DNA of 64,000 bases from Thalassotalea agarivorans (lineage in GTDB: Bacteria > Pseudomonadota > Gammaproteobacteria > Enterobacterales > Alteromonadaceae), in assembly GCF_030295955.1 (NCBI RefSeq), contig NZ_AP027363.1:248001-312000 (forward strand). The letters are read 5' to 3'. Below, piece by piece: positions 26,339 through 35,701 of the stretch. Position numbers and translations under genes: made by a program. Numbering within the stretch: the first letter of the stretch is position 1; every line of letters begins with the position of its first letter. Below the pieces are notes generated by a model. That model had not been told where the DNA came from. It saw only the letters and a list, made by a program, of their open reading frames with translations, and made no database searches.

Positions 26339-27184
26339 TTATTTAAACAACCGCCTTTTTCCTACTAAGGCTAATAAGCCCATTGCGAAGATTAACAGCG
26401 TACTAGGCTCTGGCACTGGCCTAAATGACCCCGCTCTAGCAAAAGATGTTTGGATCGCGAAATTTGATTCAACATGATGTCTTTCGGCAAAAAAGAAATC
26501 AAAGCTGAACACTTCCCCTGCTTCTAGTTGAAACGGATTACCATCAATGGCTGCTAGTTCGCTTAACTTAATTGTTTGAGAAGCTTTTGCATGTATACCA
26601 CCAAGATCGATAGCTAACTTACCATTAATGTATACCCATACGTCATCGTCGCCACTAAATGTGAAGAATTCGTCAGGAATGAGATCTGGGTCGTAAAGTA
26701 AATCGTCAAAATGCATTTGTGCGGTAAAAAAGTAGTTATAGTTTCTACCATTAGCTGGATCCCATTGTGACTCAGGGACTAGGTCTGGATCGCTAAGAGG
26801 AAAAAAGGTGTTCCCCGTATCTATTGAGATAATATCGTCGACTCTATTAGCTGTGATAAACGAGTCATACTCACCGATACAGGTTGCTTCCGGCGTGTCT
26901 GCATTGCAGTCGCCATAGAACCAGCTGGTCACGTCTTGGGTTTCAATCTGTCCCTGTACGCTGTCTGGTGCATAATTCGGCATCCAAACACCTGGTGCAA
27001 CTTCAACAAGCATATCTTCAACTAAGCCTGTAACTACGCCGCTGACCCCGTTGCTGTTAAAGTCGGGATGCGTCATCCTGAAGTCTCGGTAAGTAATTGG
27101 AATTTCTATTTCTTCAGCATTAGTAGGTAAGCTAATACTTACTACAATCAGTGTAATAAGGATTTTTAGAATATTATTTTTCAT
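26339..27184 (-). CDS. PEP-CTERM protein with fibro-slime/PA14-like domain
   Basis: A 281-residue exported protein. It has a signal peptide (residues 1-23, MKNNILKILITLIVVSISLP), a fibro-slime-type domain (about residues 60-250) with the FSGDDDVWVYINGKLAIDLG motif, and a C-terminal sorting signal: VPEPSTLLI, a hydrophobic stretch, then the basic tail GKRRLFK. The signal is of the class processed by XrtA. The protein is probably cleaved and released to the surface or EPS matrix, where the domain may bind carbohydrate. A sigma-54 promoter precedes it, and GTAAGGCAG provides the ribosome binding site. Its terminator was disrupted by the IS. Confidence 0.92.
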   Translation of the reverse strand: MKNNILKILITLIVVSISLPTNAEEIEIPITYRDFRMTHPDFNSNGVSGVVTGLVEDMLVEVAPGVWMPNYAPDSVQGQIETQDVTSWFYGDCNADTPEATCIGEYDSFITANRVDDIISIDTGNTFFPLSDPDLVPESQWDPANGRNYNYFFTAQMHFDDLLYDPDLIPDEFFTFSGDDDVWVYINGKLAIDLGGIHAKASQTIKLSELAAIDGNPFQLEAGEVFSFDFFFAERHHVESNFAIQTSFARAGSFRPVPEPSTLLIFAMGLLALVGKRRLFK

Positions 27185-27221
27185 TTTTGCTGCCTTACAT
27201 CAATTACATCAAACGGTAAGT

Positions 27222-27237
27222 AGCAAAAATGATGCCT
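27222..27237 (-). promoter_or_regulatory. Sigma-54 (-24/-12) promoter of the PEP-CTERM gene
   Basis: On the minus strand the site reads AGGCATCATTTTTGCT, against the consensus TGGCACGNNNNTTGCW. The invariant GG and GC are exactly 12 bases apart (G to G). The start point would lie near 27211, 25-30 bases before the ATG. RpoN with the PrsK/PrsR pair is known to control PEP-CTERM genes in EPS-forming bacteria; prsK and prsR are not in this window. Confidence 0.75.
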
Positions 27238-27368
27238 AAAAATAAAATGATAAAAATCAGAAAGATAAAAGAGGAATCTAAAGTAAACCATTACAAGTGT
27301 AAAAAAAACCGACAGTTGTAAAAAGGTGATTTTTCTTCAATATAGAAGAACAAAATAATGAGGTGCCA

Positions 27369-28133
27369 ATGAAAATTCTTATATCACTAGTATTGCTTTT
27401 GAGCGCATTTAGCGGGGCAGCAAATGACCTACCAGCAACGATTAAGCAGGTGAAGCCAAGTATTGTCGGGATAGGCGTACATACGCCATTGGGCAAACCC
27501 AAAGATATGTTGCTTGGTTCTGGTTTTGCTATTAGCAATGGCCAATACATTGTGACAAATTTTCATGTTGTACCTAGAAAGCTTAATCAGGAGCAAAATC
27601 AGAAACTTGCGGTATTTACCGGGAGTGGTAAAAACGCTAAGGTCCGTTTTGCAACGCTTGTAGCGCAATCGCAAGAATATGATTTGGCGATACTTAAACT
27701 TCAAGGAGAGGGCATCAAACCCATGGTGCTGGCCAATGGGGAGTTTATCGATGAAGGTACTAATATTGCCTTTACTGGATTTCCGATAGGGGCAGTACTT
27801 GGTCTATATCCGGTAACGCACCGTGGCATAATCGCGAGCATCACACCAACCATTACGCCGGTTGATGATAGTCAACAAATTAGCGTAAAAATGCTAAAAC
27901 GCATGAGAAATCCGTATTTAGTTTATCAACTCGATGCAACCGCTTATCCCGGCAATAGTGGCAGTGCTATGTACGACAGGAAAACGGGTGAAGTCATTGG
28001 TATTATTAATAAAGTTTTTGTACAAAGTACAAAAGAGGCTGTCATCAGTAAGCCCAGCGGCATTACCTATGCTATTCCGGTTAAATACTTGTTGGAATTA
28101 ATGGCGAGCGCCGATATCCCCACAACTAAGTAG
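27369..28133 (+). CDS. Secreted trypsin-like serine protease (S1C-like)
   Basis: A 254-residue protein with a signal peptide (MKILISLVLLLSAFSGAA) and a chymotrypsin-fold protease domain. The triad is visible as histidine in VTNFHVV, aspartate in EYDLAILKL and serine in YPGNSGSAMY. It lacks the PDZ domains of DegP/DegS, so it is a short HtrA-like periplasmic or secreted protease. A GTG 6 bases upstream is in frame, but TGAGGTG sits at the right distance from the ATG at 27369. It is divergent from the PEP-CTERM gene and convergent with yibQ (3-bp gap). The substrate is unknown. Confidence 0.88.
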   Translation: MKILISLVLLLSAFSGAANDLPATIKQVKPSIVGIGVHTPLGKPKDMLLGSGFAISNGQYIVTNFHVVPRKLNQEQNQKLAVFTGSGKNAKVRFATLVAQSQEYDLAILKLQGEGIKPMVLANGEFIDEGTNIAFTGFPIGAVLGLYPVTHRGIIASITPTITPVDDSQQISVKMLKRMRNPYLVYQLDATAYPGNSGSAMYDRKTGEVIGIINKVFVQSTKEAVISKPSGITYAIPVKYLLELMASADIPTTK

Positions 28134-28136
28134 TCG

Positions 28137-28913
28137 TTACTGAGGCGCCGATACGCCGCTTGTTTCTTCTACTCCCGGTGTTGGGCTACTTGCAATCACT
28201 GGTTCATTAATCAGTAATTTTGATAAAGGCACTAAATGAATATCGTGTTGTTCTAGCGTAGGAATTAGCTTGGTGAGCACCTCGACAGTTTTAGGGTGTG
28301 GATGCCCGATCGCAATAACATGTTTACGCTTTTGTGCAGCTTCAATGACGAGCTGAAATTGGCCCGCAATATATTCTTCAGTGAGATTGTTGTCTAAGAA
28401 TATGTGACGACTTAATGTTGGAACACCATGTGCTTTCGCCGCAGACAACGCTTTGCTCTCGTTAGTGGTTACACTATCAAGAAAAAAGGCATTACGCTCG
28501 CGTAAGTATTTCATTGTCGACATCATAGGTTCATGAAGCGTCGTTAAGTAGCTTCCCATATGATTGTTAATACCCTTAGCGAATGGGATTTCTTCAAAGG
28601 AATGCTCAAGGCTGGCATGAATCTCGGCCTCGCTCATATCTGAGGTTAAGGCGCCAGGTCCTAACTTCTTACCTAACGCAGATTCCATCGGGATATGCAA
28701 AATAACGTCTTTATGCTCCGCATGCGCTCTTTGTGCTAATCTTTTACCTAACGGTGTGTGCGGTAGAATGGCAAACGTCACTTTGCCGGGAAGATCCATG
28801 GCATGCACGTCTGATTGGCGATAACCAATATCGTCTATGACAATAGCGACCTGATGTGAGTCGGCTAATATACTTGTGGAAATGAGTAATAAACAGCTAA
28901 ATATTATACGCAT
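28137..28913 (-). CDS. yibQ: Divergent polysaccharide deacetylase family protein YibQ
   Basis: A 258-residue periplasmic protein with a short signal peptide (ends near SILADS) and a divergent NodB-like fold. Family landmarks are VAIVIDDIGYRQSD, FAILPHTP, LHIPMES, NNHMGS and AIGHPHP. It is encoded downstream of envC as in Escherichia coli, where gpmI-envC-yibQ is a conserved order. The enzymatic activity of this family is not established. A gap of 147 bp separates it from envC. Confidence 0.92.
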   Translation of the reverse strand: MRIIFSCLLLISTSILADSHQVAIVIDDIGYRQSDVHAMDLPGKVTFAILPHTPLGKRLAQRAHAEHKDVILHIPMESALGKKLGPGALTSDMSEAEIHASLEHSFEEIPFAKGINNHMGSYLTTLHEPMMSTMKYLRERNAFFLDSVTTNESKALSAAKAHGVPTLSRHIFLDNNLTEEYIAGQFQLVIEAAQKRKHVIAIGHPHPKTVEVLTKLIPTLEQHDIHLVPLSKLLINEPVIASSPTPGVEETSGVSAPQ

Positions 28914-29060
28914 TCTTTATTATTATCTAAGCGATAGTGCATAACTTAAACTAGTGGTAAAGATAACAGCTTATTTACATAAAAGCATAATATTTTTGAA
29001 ATTTTATTAAAGCGATATGAGTCAGCGGTCTCACAGGCTTTGCTTTATATGGGCAAAAGG

Positions 29061-30197
29061 TTAACGACAATATATTTTAGGATTCACCGCTTTGCCATTA
29101 TGTCTTATCTCAAAATACACTCCAGATTGCTGTTGGCCTCCGGATTGGCCCACCAATGCAATAGGTTCGCCCGTTTCTACGCGATCGCCGACATTCTTGA
29201 GTAATGTTTGATTATGTCCATAAAGGCTCATGTAACCTTTGCCGTGATCGACAACCGTGACAAAACCATACCCTTTTAACCAGTCGGCAAATAGCACGGT
29301 ACCGGCATGTATGGTTCTTACCTCTTGGCCTTGTCGGGCATTAATAATAACCCCTTTCCATTTTAAGTAACCTTGCTTTTTACTGCCAAAGGTACGACTT
29401 ATTCTGCCTTTTACCGGCCAATACAATTGGCGTTTAAGTTTAGATAAACCGCTTGCTTGCACAGCGTTTCGCGCGATCTCTGCGAGCTTTCTCAATGCAG
29501 CGACTAAATTCGTTTCTTCTGCTTCAAGTTGCGCTAATCTTTGTTGATTCGATTGTAGTTCTTGCTCTAGCGAGCGATAGGTTTTTTGGCGGGAAATTTT
29601 TGCATCTTGAAGTTTGATTCTTTGTTGCCCTTGTGATTTTTTTAAGGCAACAAGTTCACTTTCTTGTTCGATAACTTCTGTAGTGACTTTGAGCAAATCT
29701 GCAATAGTTTGTTGGAATGCTGTAATTTCGTTTACTCGCGCTTCATTGAGATATTGATAGTAGCTCATGGTGCGCGCTATTTCGCTAGGCTTTTCTTGAT
29801 TAAATAACAGTTTTAAATAGTCGTGATCGCCGTTGCTGTAGGCGCTGCGTAATTGCGAGGCAAGCAGAGATTCCTGCGCCGATTTTTGTTCGTTAAGTTC
29901 GCGCTTTTCACTATTAAGCTCGGTTAACTTAGACTGGACTTTAGTCAGCTCTTTAGCCGTTTCGTTTATCGCTCGTGCCGATTTAGCTATGGCTATATCG
30001 TCGGCTTTTAGTGTTTCTTCCAAGGCTAAACGCTGTTTAGATACATCAGAAATAACCACTTTCTGCTGTGCAATTTGTTTTTGCACCTCAGTTAACTTCT
30101 TTGTGGTTTCCGCTCTATTTGCTTGTTGCGCTTGCAAAGGTTGGGCGATTAACCCAACCAAAGCGGCAAGTGATATTATTATTGTTTTATTCAGCAT
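29061..30197 (-). CDS. envC: Murein hydrolase activator EnvC
   Basis: A 378-residue periplasmic protein that activates the amidases AmiA and AmiB at the division septum. It has a signal peptide (to about residue 23, ending LQAQQ), a long coiled coil (about residues 28-245), and a C-terminal LytM/M23 domain (about 265-375). The LytM domain is degenerate: the usual first metal histidine is missing at WKGVIINA, although LYGHNQ is kept. This fits a non-catalytic activator. It is transcribed with gpmI upstream (39-bp gap). Confidence 0.94.
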   Translation of the reverse strand: MLNKTIIISLAALVGLIAQPLQAQQANRAETTKKLTEVQKQIAQQKVVISDVSKQRLALEETLKADDIAIAKSARAINETAKELTKVQSKLTELNSEKRELNEQKSAQESLLASQLRSAYSNGDHDYLKLLFNQEKPSEIARTMSYYQYLNEARVNEITAFQQTIADLLKVTTEVIEQESELVALKKSQGQQRIKLQDAKISRQKTYRSLEQELQSNQQRLAQLEAEETNLVAALRKLAEIARNAVQASGLSKLKRQLYWPVKGRISRTFGSKKQGYLKWKGVIINARQGQEVRTIHAGTVLFADWLKGYGFVTVVDHGKGYMSLYGHNQTLLKNVGDRVETGEPIALVGQSGGQQQSGVYFEIRHNGKAVNPKIYCR

Positions 30198-30236
30198 ATT
30201 TAAAGCTAAAGACAGTAACTTGTTGATAACCTCAGG

Positions 30237-31778
30237 TTATTTAACTGTCATTAGTGGCGTTCCGGTCATTTCAGCTGGTTGCTCCATGCCCATAATATGC
30301 AACAAGGTTGGCGAAATGTCACTAAGTGCGCCAGATTCCTTAACTTGAGCATCGCGACCAACATAAATTAGTGGTACAGGCTCACAGGTATGTGCGGTAT
30401 GTGCTTGCCCTGATTGCGGGTTCACCATCTGTTCTGCATTACCGTGGTCAGCTGTTATCAAACATTCACCGTTTACTTTTTCCAGTGAAGCTAATACGCG
30501 TGCAATAGATTTATCTACTGCTTCACACGCTTTTACGGCAGCCTCAAATTTGCCAGTGTGACCAACCATGTCACCATTAGGGTAGTTACATACAATAAAG
30601 TCATATTGCTGTGACTCGATGGCTTCACATAACTTGTCTGTTAATAAAGTTGAATTCATTTCTGGTTGCAAATCGTATGTCGCAACTTGAGGTGAAGGCA
30701 CTAAAATGCGCTCTTCTCCTGCAAAGGTATCTTCTCTACCACCACTGAAAAAGAAGGTAACATGTGCATATTTTTCAGTTTCTGAAATACGTAGCTGCGT
30801 TTTGTTGTGCTTTTCTAACCACTCACCCATCACATTGTGCAAATCTTCTGGCGGGAAAGCACAAGGCGCATCAATATCTGCAGCATATTCTGTCAACATA
30901 ACAAAATCAGCAATTGCAGGCACACGATTGCGTTCAAAGCCGTCAAAGTCTGATTGTGTGAAGCAACGAGTAAACTGGCGTGCTCGGTCTGCTCTAAAAT
31001 TCATGAAAATAAGCGCATCGCCGTCTTCAATGGTAATCGCATTGCCTTCGCTATCAACGATGTTAGATGCCGAGACAAACTCATCATTTTCATCTCTTGC
31101 GTAAGCTGCTGCTAGTGCTTCTGTCGCAGAAGAGTACTGATGTTGTCCTTGACCATCTACTACTAAGTTATAGGCTTGCTCGACACGGTCCCAACGTTGA
31201 TCTCGGTCCATGGCGTAATAACGCCCTATAATTGAAGCAACTTGGCCTTTACCAAGCTGCGCAAACAAGTTTTGTGCTTTTTCAAGCGAGTCGTGTGCGC
31301 TGCGAGGCGGCGTGTCACGACCATCTAAAAAGCCATGTAAATAGATTTTTTCTACGCCTTTTTCAGCGGCAAGTTTTATCATCGCAAAGATATGGTCTTC
31401 GTGACTGTGCACGCCACCTGGCGACATCAAACCAAACAAATGGACCGCTTTACCTGTGCTAGAGGCTTTATCTAAGGTCGCAGTAAGCGTTTCATTTTGT
31501 GAAAAGGTACCGTCTTCAATCGCTTTGGTGATGCGTGTAAAGTCTTGGTAAACAATTCGGCCTGCGCCTAGGTTTACGTGACCAACTTCAGAGTTACCCA
31601 TTTGCCCATCTGGCAAACCAACTGCCATGCCTGATGTTTGGATAAGCATATGCGGCTTTTCTGACATGAGCTTGTCCATTGTTGGCGTATTAGCATGATA
31701 GATCGCATTTGATTCAGGGTTTTCTCTGTAACCCCAACCATCAAGAATAATCAGTACAGTAGGTTGTTTGTTAGCCAT
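30237..31778 (-). CDS. gpmI: 2,3-bisphosphoglycerate-independent phosphoglycerate mutase
   Basis: A 513-residue cytoplasmic enzyme that interconverts 3- and 2-phosphoglycerate in glycolysis and gluconeogenesis, using two manganese ions. Conserved sites are [12 protein letters not shown] at the start, the phospho-serine in [12 protein letters not shown] near residue 62, [23 protein letters not shown], and the metal site [10 protein letters not shown] near 440. The length is normal for the family. It is the first gene of the gpmI-envC-yibQ group and lies divergent from yibN. Confidence 0.98.
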   Translation of the reverse strand: MANKQPTVLIILDGWGYRENPESNAIYHANTPTMDKLMSEKPHMLIQTSGMAVGLPDGQMGNSEVGHVNLGAGRIVYQDFTRITKAIEDGTFSQNETLTATLDKASSTGKAVHLFGLMSPGGVHSHEDHIFAMIKLAAEKGVEKIYLHGFLDGRDTPPRSAHDSLEKAQNLFAQLGKGQVASIIGRYYAMDRDQRWDRVEQAYNLVVDGQGQHQYSSATEALAAAYARDENDEFVSASNIVDSEGNAITIEDGDALIFMNFRADRARQFTRCFTQSDFDGFERNRVPAIADFVMLTEYAADIDAPCAFPPEDLHNVMGEWLEKHNKTQLRISETEKYAHVTFFFSGGREDTFAGEERILVPSPQVATYDLQPEMNSTLLTDKLCEAIESQQYDFIVCNYPNGDMVGHTGKFEAAVKACEAVDKSIARVLASLEKVNGECLITADHGNAEQMVNPQSGQAHTAHTCEPVPLIYVGRDAQVKESGALSDISPTLLHIMGMEQPAEMTGTPLMTVK

Positions 31779-31986
31779 GGTATTGCCTTGTAAATATGCT
31801 ATCGAAAGGAAAAATTGTTTAATTGACTTAATTTTAACAAGTTTTAAAACTGTATGCCTAATGAAAATATTTCATAACCAATATCGGTATATTCGATTAT
31901 TTTTACAGCGATGTTTTATCTTCTGCCGTAACGCCTGTATACTGTGCCTCAATTTTAAATCCCCTAGATATTCGTAGTGGTTAAAT

Positions 31987-32415
31987 ATGAATGAATTAAT
32001 GATATTTGCTGGTAATCATCCCATTTTAAGTACCGTTTGGGTTGTATTAGTGTTGATGATTATTGTGACGTCTGTGCAAATTAAAATGTCACCTGTTAAG
32101 CAATATAGCCCGCAGGAGTTGACCTTTGCTGTTAACAAAGAAGATGCGGTCGTTGTTGATATTCGCAGTGAAAACGAATTTAACAAGGGTCGAATCATCG
32201 ACGCTAAACACTTGGGTACAGACAAAGCGAATAAAAATGAATTTGCTAGCCTTGAAAAATTTAAGGATAGACCCATTATTGTTGTATGTAATGCTGGCAT
32301 CTCAGCTCAAAAAGTTGCAGCGCAACTATTCAAAGCTGGGTTTACCAAAGCAGGTTTATTAAAAGGTGGTATGAATGCATGGTTAAATGCGTCGCTGCCA
32401 GTAACAAAGAAGTAA
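31987..32415 (+). CDS. yibN: Membrane-anchored rhodanese-like protein YibN
   Basis: A 142-residue protein with one N-terminal membrane segment (about residues 15-32) and a cytoplasmic rhodanese domain. The active-site cysteine is in VVCNAGISAQKVA near residue 103, and VVDIRSENEFNKG is the conserved domain start. It is the first gene of the yibN-grxC-secB-gpsA group conserved in gammaproteobacteria. The sulfur acceptor is not known. Confidence 0.92.
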   Translation: MNELMIFAGNHPILSTVWVVLVLMIIVTSVQIKMSPVKQYSPQELTFAVNKEDAVVVDIRSENEFNKGRIIDAKHLGTDKANKNEFASLEKFKDRPIIVVCNAGISAQKVAAQLFKAGFTKAGLLKGGMNAWLNASLPVTKK

Positions 32416-32424
32416 CATAATCTC

Positions 32425-32685
32425 ATGGCTAAAATCGATATTTACACTAAAATGACTTGTTTTTTCTGTCATAGAGCGAAGGCTTTATTACAGCAAAAAG
32501 GTGTTCGTTATAACGAAATTAAGATTGATGCCAACCCCGCAAAACGCCCAGAAATGATCGAACGCAGTGGAGGCGGATATACCGTTCCGCAAATCTTTAT
32601 TGGTGATGTTCATGTTGGCGGTTGCGACGACCTATTTGCGCTTGAGGCAAAAGGTAAACTGGATAAATTATTAGAAAAGGCGTAA
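32425..32685 (+). CDS. grxC: Glutaredoxin 3
   Basis: An 86-residue glutathione-dependent thiol reductase. The redox motif is CFFC (MTCFFCHRAKALL) instead of the common CPYC, and the glutathione-binding TVPQIFIGDVHVGGCDDL is conserved. It lies 9 bp after yibN and 24 bp before secB, the normal gammaproteobacterial order. The CFFC variant should keep dithiol activity, but its redox potential may differ. Confidence 0.95.
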   Translation: MAKIDIYTKMTCFFCHRAKALLQQKGVRYNEIKIDANPAKRPEMIERSGGGYTVPQIFIGDVHVGGCDDLFALEAKGKLDKLLEKA

Positions 32686-32709
32686 GCCACAATACAGGAA
32701 TTAAGTCAG

Positions 32710-33201
32710 ATGGCTGAAGAAAATCAAGTAAATGCACCAGAAGCAGGTGCAGCTGCAAACCCACAATTTGCTATTCAACGTGTTTATACAAAAGATATTT
32801 CATTTGAAACGCCAAATTCACCAGAAATTTTTCAAGTCGAATGGAAACCAGAAGTTAAACTTGATTTAGATACGCGTTCAAACAAATTAGCTGACGATAC
32901 CTATGAAGTTGTTCTAGCAGTAACAGTAACTGTTGAAATCGAAGGTAAAACTGCGTTTTTAGCTGAAGTACAACAAGCAGGTATTTTCACTATTGGTAAC
33001 ATGCCTGAACCGCAAGTAGCGCACACGATTGGCGCTTTCTGTCCAAACACATTGTTCCCATATGCACGTGAAACTGTTGCAGCACTTGTTAACCGTGGTT
33101 CTTTCCCACAATTAAATCTAGCGCCAGTTAACTTCGATGCATTGTTCGCTTCTTACGTAAAACAAAAAGCTGAACAACAAACAGGCGAAGCGACGCACTA
33201 G
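32710..33201 (+). CDS. secB: Protein-export chaperone SecB
   Basis: A 163-residue cytoplasmic tetrameric chaperone that holds preproteins unfolded and delivers them to SecA. The family landmarks [24 protein letters not shown] and the [11 protein letters not shown] segment are all present. It lies in the yibN-grxC-secB-gpsA operon, and gpsA starts 3 bp after its stop codon. Confidence 0.98.
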   Translation: MAEENQVNAPEAGAAANPQFAIQRVYTKDISFETPNSPEIFQVEWKPEVKLDLDTRSNKLADDTYEVVLAVTVTVEIEGKTAFLAEVQQAGIFTIGNMPEPQVAHTIGAFCPNTLFPYARETVAALVNRGSFPQLNLAPVNFDALFASYVKQKAEQQTGEATH

Positions 33202-33204
33202 TAT

Positions 33205-34209
33205 ATGACAACGTCAGCAGACATAAGCATCATAGGCGCTGGGTCATACGGCTCAGCACTTGCTATATGTTTTGCCCGAAACGGCAATAAAACCCTTCTT
33301 TGGGGCCGAAACAAGGCGCATGTCAACACCATGGCAAGCACTAGGTCAAACGAAAAGTATTTGCCTGGTAGCCGCTTTCCGGAATCGTTAACGGTATCTA
33401 ATGATCTCGCTGAAGTTGTTTCAGCAAGTAAGAATATATTAGTAGTTGTGCCAAGCCATGTGTTTGGTGAAATGTTGGTGCAACTAAAACCGTTATTAAG
33501 GAAAGATGCACGCATTGCTTGGGCAACTAAAGGGTTAGATCCACAGTCTGGTCGTTTACTGCAAGATGTTGCAACCGAAGTCCTAGGCAATGATATTTCA
33601 TTGGCTGTGCTATCGGGACCGACATTTGCTAAAGAAATGGCGGCGGGATTACCGACTGCTATATCGCTTTCGTCTACCGACGACACATTTGTTGAAGATC
33701 TTTCAAACCTACTTCATTGTGAAAAAACATTCCGCGTGTATTCCAACAATGATTTTATTGGTGTGCAACTTGGTGGTGCAGTAAAAAACGTGGTTGCTAT
33801 CGCCGCTGGTATGGCGGATGGCATTGGCTTTGGAGCGAATGCACGTACAGCGCTTATTACTCGTGGTTTAGCTGAAATGTCTCGCCTTGGTCACGCACTC
33901 AATGCTAACCCTAAAACGTTTATGGGTATGGCAGGACTGGGTGATTTAGTGCTTACCTGTACTGACAATCAATCGCGCAACCGTCGTTTTGGTTTGGCAC
34001 TTGGTCAAGGTAGTGAAGTAGAGCAAGCGATGGCTGACATTGGACAAGTGGTGGAAGGCTATAGAAATACCAAAGAAGTACACATGTTGTCGCAAAGACT
34101 TGGCGTTGAGATGCCTATCGTAGAACAAGTTTACGAAGTGCTTTATCAAGGCAAATCGGCAAAAGCGGCGGCCGCTGATTTACTCTCTAGAGAGAAAAAA
34201 TACGAATAA
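33205..34209 (+). CDS. gpsA: Glycerol-3-phosphate dehydrogenase [NAD(P)+]
   Basis: A 334-residue cytoplasmic enzyme that reduces dihydroxyacetone phosphate to sn-glycerol 3-phosphate for phospholipid synthesis. The N-terminal Rossmann motif is [13 protein letters not shown], the substrate lysine region is [14 protein letters not shown] near residue 190, and [13 protein letters not shown] is also conserved. It ends the secB operon at a strong bidirectional terminator. In many relatives cysE follows; here trmL is next, on the other strand. Confidence 0.97.
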   Translation: MTTSADISIIGAGSYGSALAICFARNGNKTLLWGRNKAHVNTMASTRSNEKYLPGSRFPESLTVSNDLAEVVSASKNILVVVPSHVFGEMLVQLKPLLRKDARIAWATKGLDPQSGRLLQDVATEVLGNDISLAVLSGPTFAKEMAAGLPTAISLSSTDDTFVEDLSNLLHCEKTFRVYSNNDFIGVQLGGAVKNVVAIAAGMADGIGFGANARTALITRGLAEMSRLGHALNANPKTFMGMAGLGDLVLTCTDNQSRNRRFGLALGQGSEVEQAMADIGQVVEGYRNTKEVHMLSQRLGVEMPIVEQVYEVLYQGKSAKAAAADLLSREKKYE

Positions 34210-34233
34210 AAAAGCAGCTTAGCTGCTTTTTTT
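34208..34233. terminator. Bidirectional terminator between gpsA and trmL
   Basis: AAAAAAGCAGC, a TTA loop and GCTGCTTTTTT make a symmetrical hairpin with T-runs on both strands. It overlaps the trmL stop codon, so both convergent genes can end here. Confidence 0.9.
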
Positions 34234-34696
34234 ATACCCCATTTTCAAAGCCTAACTGGCGCCATGCTTCAAAAATTAAAACAGCTGCTGAATTTGATAA
34301 ATTCATTGAGCGGCTGTCTTTCAACATAGGTATCCTGATCTTATCTTGGTCAGGAATTTGATCTCTTACCGAGTCGGGTAAGCCTGACGTCTCAGAACCA
34401 AACAACAAATAGTCACCTGCTTCAAAGGCAACGTTTTGGTAGTAATTTGTTGCCTTTGTGGTGATCGCATAAACACGTTTTGGCTGTTCGCTAGCAATAA
34501 AGTCTTCATACGAAGCATGCTTTTTTAACGCCGCAAATTCGTGATAATCAAGACCAGCTCGTTTTAACTTTTTATCATCTAAGTCAAAACCCAGTGGCTC
34601 GATAAGGTGCAAGCGAAATCCTGTGTTTGCACACAGCCGAATAATATTACCTGTATTAGGCGGAATCTGAGGTTGAAAAAGTACAACGTCTAACAT
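34232..34696 (-). CDS. trmL: tRNA (cytidine(34)-2'-O)-methyltransferase TrmL
   Basis: A 154-residue SPOUT-class methyltransferase that 2'-O-methylates the wobble base of certain leucine tRNAs. The conserved regions are [20 protein letters not shown] at the start, [11 protein letters not shown] and the knot segment [18 protein letters not shown]. The length is normal. It is a single gene read toward gpsA, and it sits near gpsA in other gammaproteobacteria too. Confidence 0.96.
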   Translation of the reverse strand: MLDVVLFQPQIPPNTGNIIRLCANTGFRLHLIEPLGFDLDDKKLKRAGLDYHEFAALKKHASYEDFIASEQPKRVYAITTKATNYYQNVAFEAGDYLLFGSETSGLPDSVRDQIPDQDKIRIPMLKDSRSMNLSNSAAVLIFEAWRQLGFENGV

Positions 34697-34777
34697 GTGA
34701 TAATCCGTGTTAAATTGATGCGGTATTATAATGCACTATGATATAAGGTGTCTCTAGTTTAGACAAAAGGATGACAT

Positions 34778-35701
34778 GTGACGCAACACTCGCGAGCAGA
34801 AAATCAATATCAGTTTTGGGTTAAACTTGCCGCAAGAGCGGCAGTTGTCATCGCTCTGCTTTTTGTAGTGATCAAGTTGTGGGCGTTTTATCGGACAAAT
34901 TCTGGCGCTATGCTCGCATCAGCCACCGATTCAGTACTTGATTTGTTTGCCTCTGCCGTTAACTTGATTGTCTTGCGCATTGCCTTGTCTCCCGCTGACG
35001 ATAATCATCGCTTTGGTCATGGCAAAGCAGAAAGTTTAGCGGGACTTCTACAGTCCGCTTTCGTGTTAGGTAGTGCGTTTTTGCTTGTTATCTCCGGCAT
35101 CGAACGCTTATTAAACCCTGCTGCAATCGCAAATAGTGGTATAGGCATTGGTGTTACGCTTTTTACCATTGTGATGACACTCGCACTCGTGGTGTTGCAA
35201 AAATTGGTGATTAACAAAACTCAAAGTGTCGCAATTAGCGCCGATTCATTGCACTATCAATCCGACTTATTGCTCAATCTAGGTGTGCTCGTTTCATTGT
35301 ACTTAAGCGCAGGTATATGGCTTTATGCGGACGGCATTTTTACTTGTTTTGTTGGGCTGCTACTGGCGTTTAATGCATTTAATATTATTCGATTGTCAGT
35401 TAATAATTTGATGGATAAAGAGTTAGCAGAAGGCGATAGGAATAGAATTAACGACATAGCGAATCAGCATGATTCAACTATAGGCATACATGAACTTAGA
35501 ACGCGCCAATCCGGTGAAATATGCTTTATTCAATTTCATTTAGAGCTGCCGGACTCGTTGAGCTTGTCTGATGCGCATTCTATTTCTGTTGAAATAGAAC
35601 AGATGATTAAAGCTGAATTTCACCCCTGTGAGGTGCTGATACATCAGGACCCGACATCTGTCGTTGCTAAAGAGCTAGCTGACAACGAGCGTGCTACTTA
35701 A
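34778..35701 (+). CDS. fieF: Cation diffusion facilitator, FieF-like
   Basis: A 307-residue CDF transporter with six membrane segments that exports divalent cations (iron or zinc) in exchange for protons. Metal-binding residues are seen in SATDSVLDLFASA (segment 2), the HRFGHGKAES loop, and SADSLHYQSDLLLN (segment 5); the C-terminal cytoplasmic domain holds further histidines. Translation starts at a GTG (34778) after the AAAGGATG region. It is convergent with the hydrolase gene, sharing 4 bp. In Escherichia coli fieF lies beside cpxP. Confidence 0.9.
   Translation: MTQHSRAENQYQFWVKLAARAAVVIALLFVVIKLWAFYRTNSGAMLASATDSVLDLFASAVNLIVLRIALSPADDNHRFGHGKAESLAGLLQSAFVLGSAFLLVISGIERLLNPAAIANSGIGIGVTLFTIVMTLALVVLQKLVINKTQSVAISADSLHYQSDLLLNLGVLVSLYLSAGIWLYADGIFTCFVGLLLAFNAFNIIRLSVNNLMDKELAEGDRNRINDIANQHDSTIGIHELRTRQSGEICFIQFHLELPDSLSLSDAHSISVEIEQMIKAEFHPCEVLIHQDPTSVVAKELADNERAT

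Noticed and set aside
29989-30348. 119-residue plus-strand reading frame across envC and gpmI ends
   Set aside because: It is antisense to two genuine genes and lacks any start signal.
30706-31104. 132-residue plus-strand reading frame inside gpmI
   Set aside because: It is antisense to a well-conserved gene, has no ribosome binding site and no recognisable domain.
33198-33686. 162-residue minus-strand reading frame inside gpsA
   Set aside because: It is the shadow of the Rossmann-domain coding sequence of gpsA and has no family resemblance.
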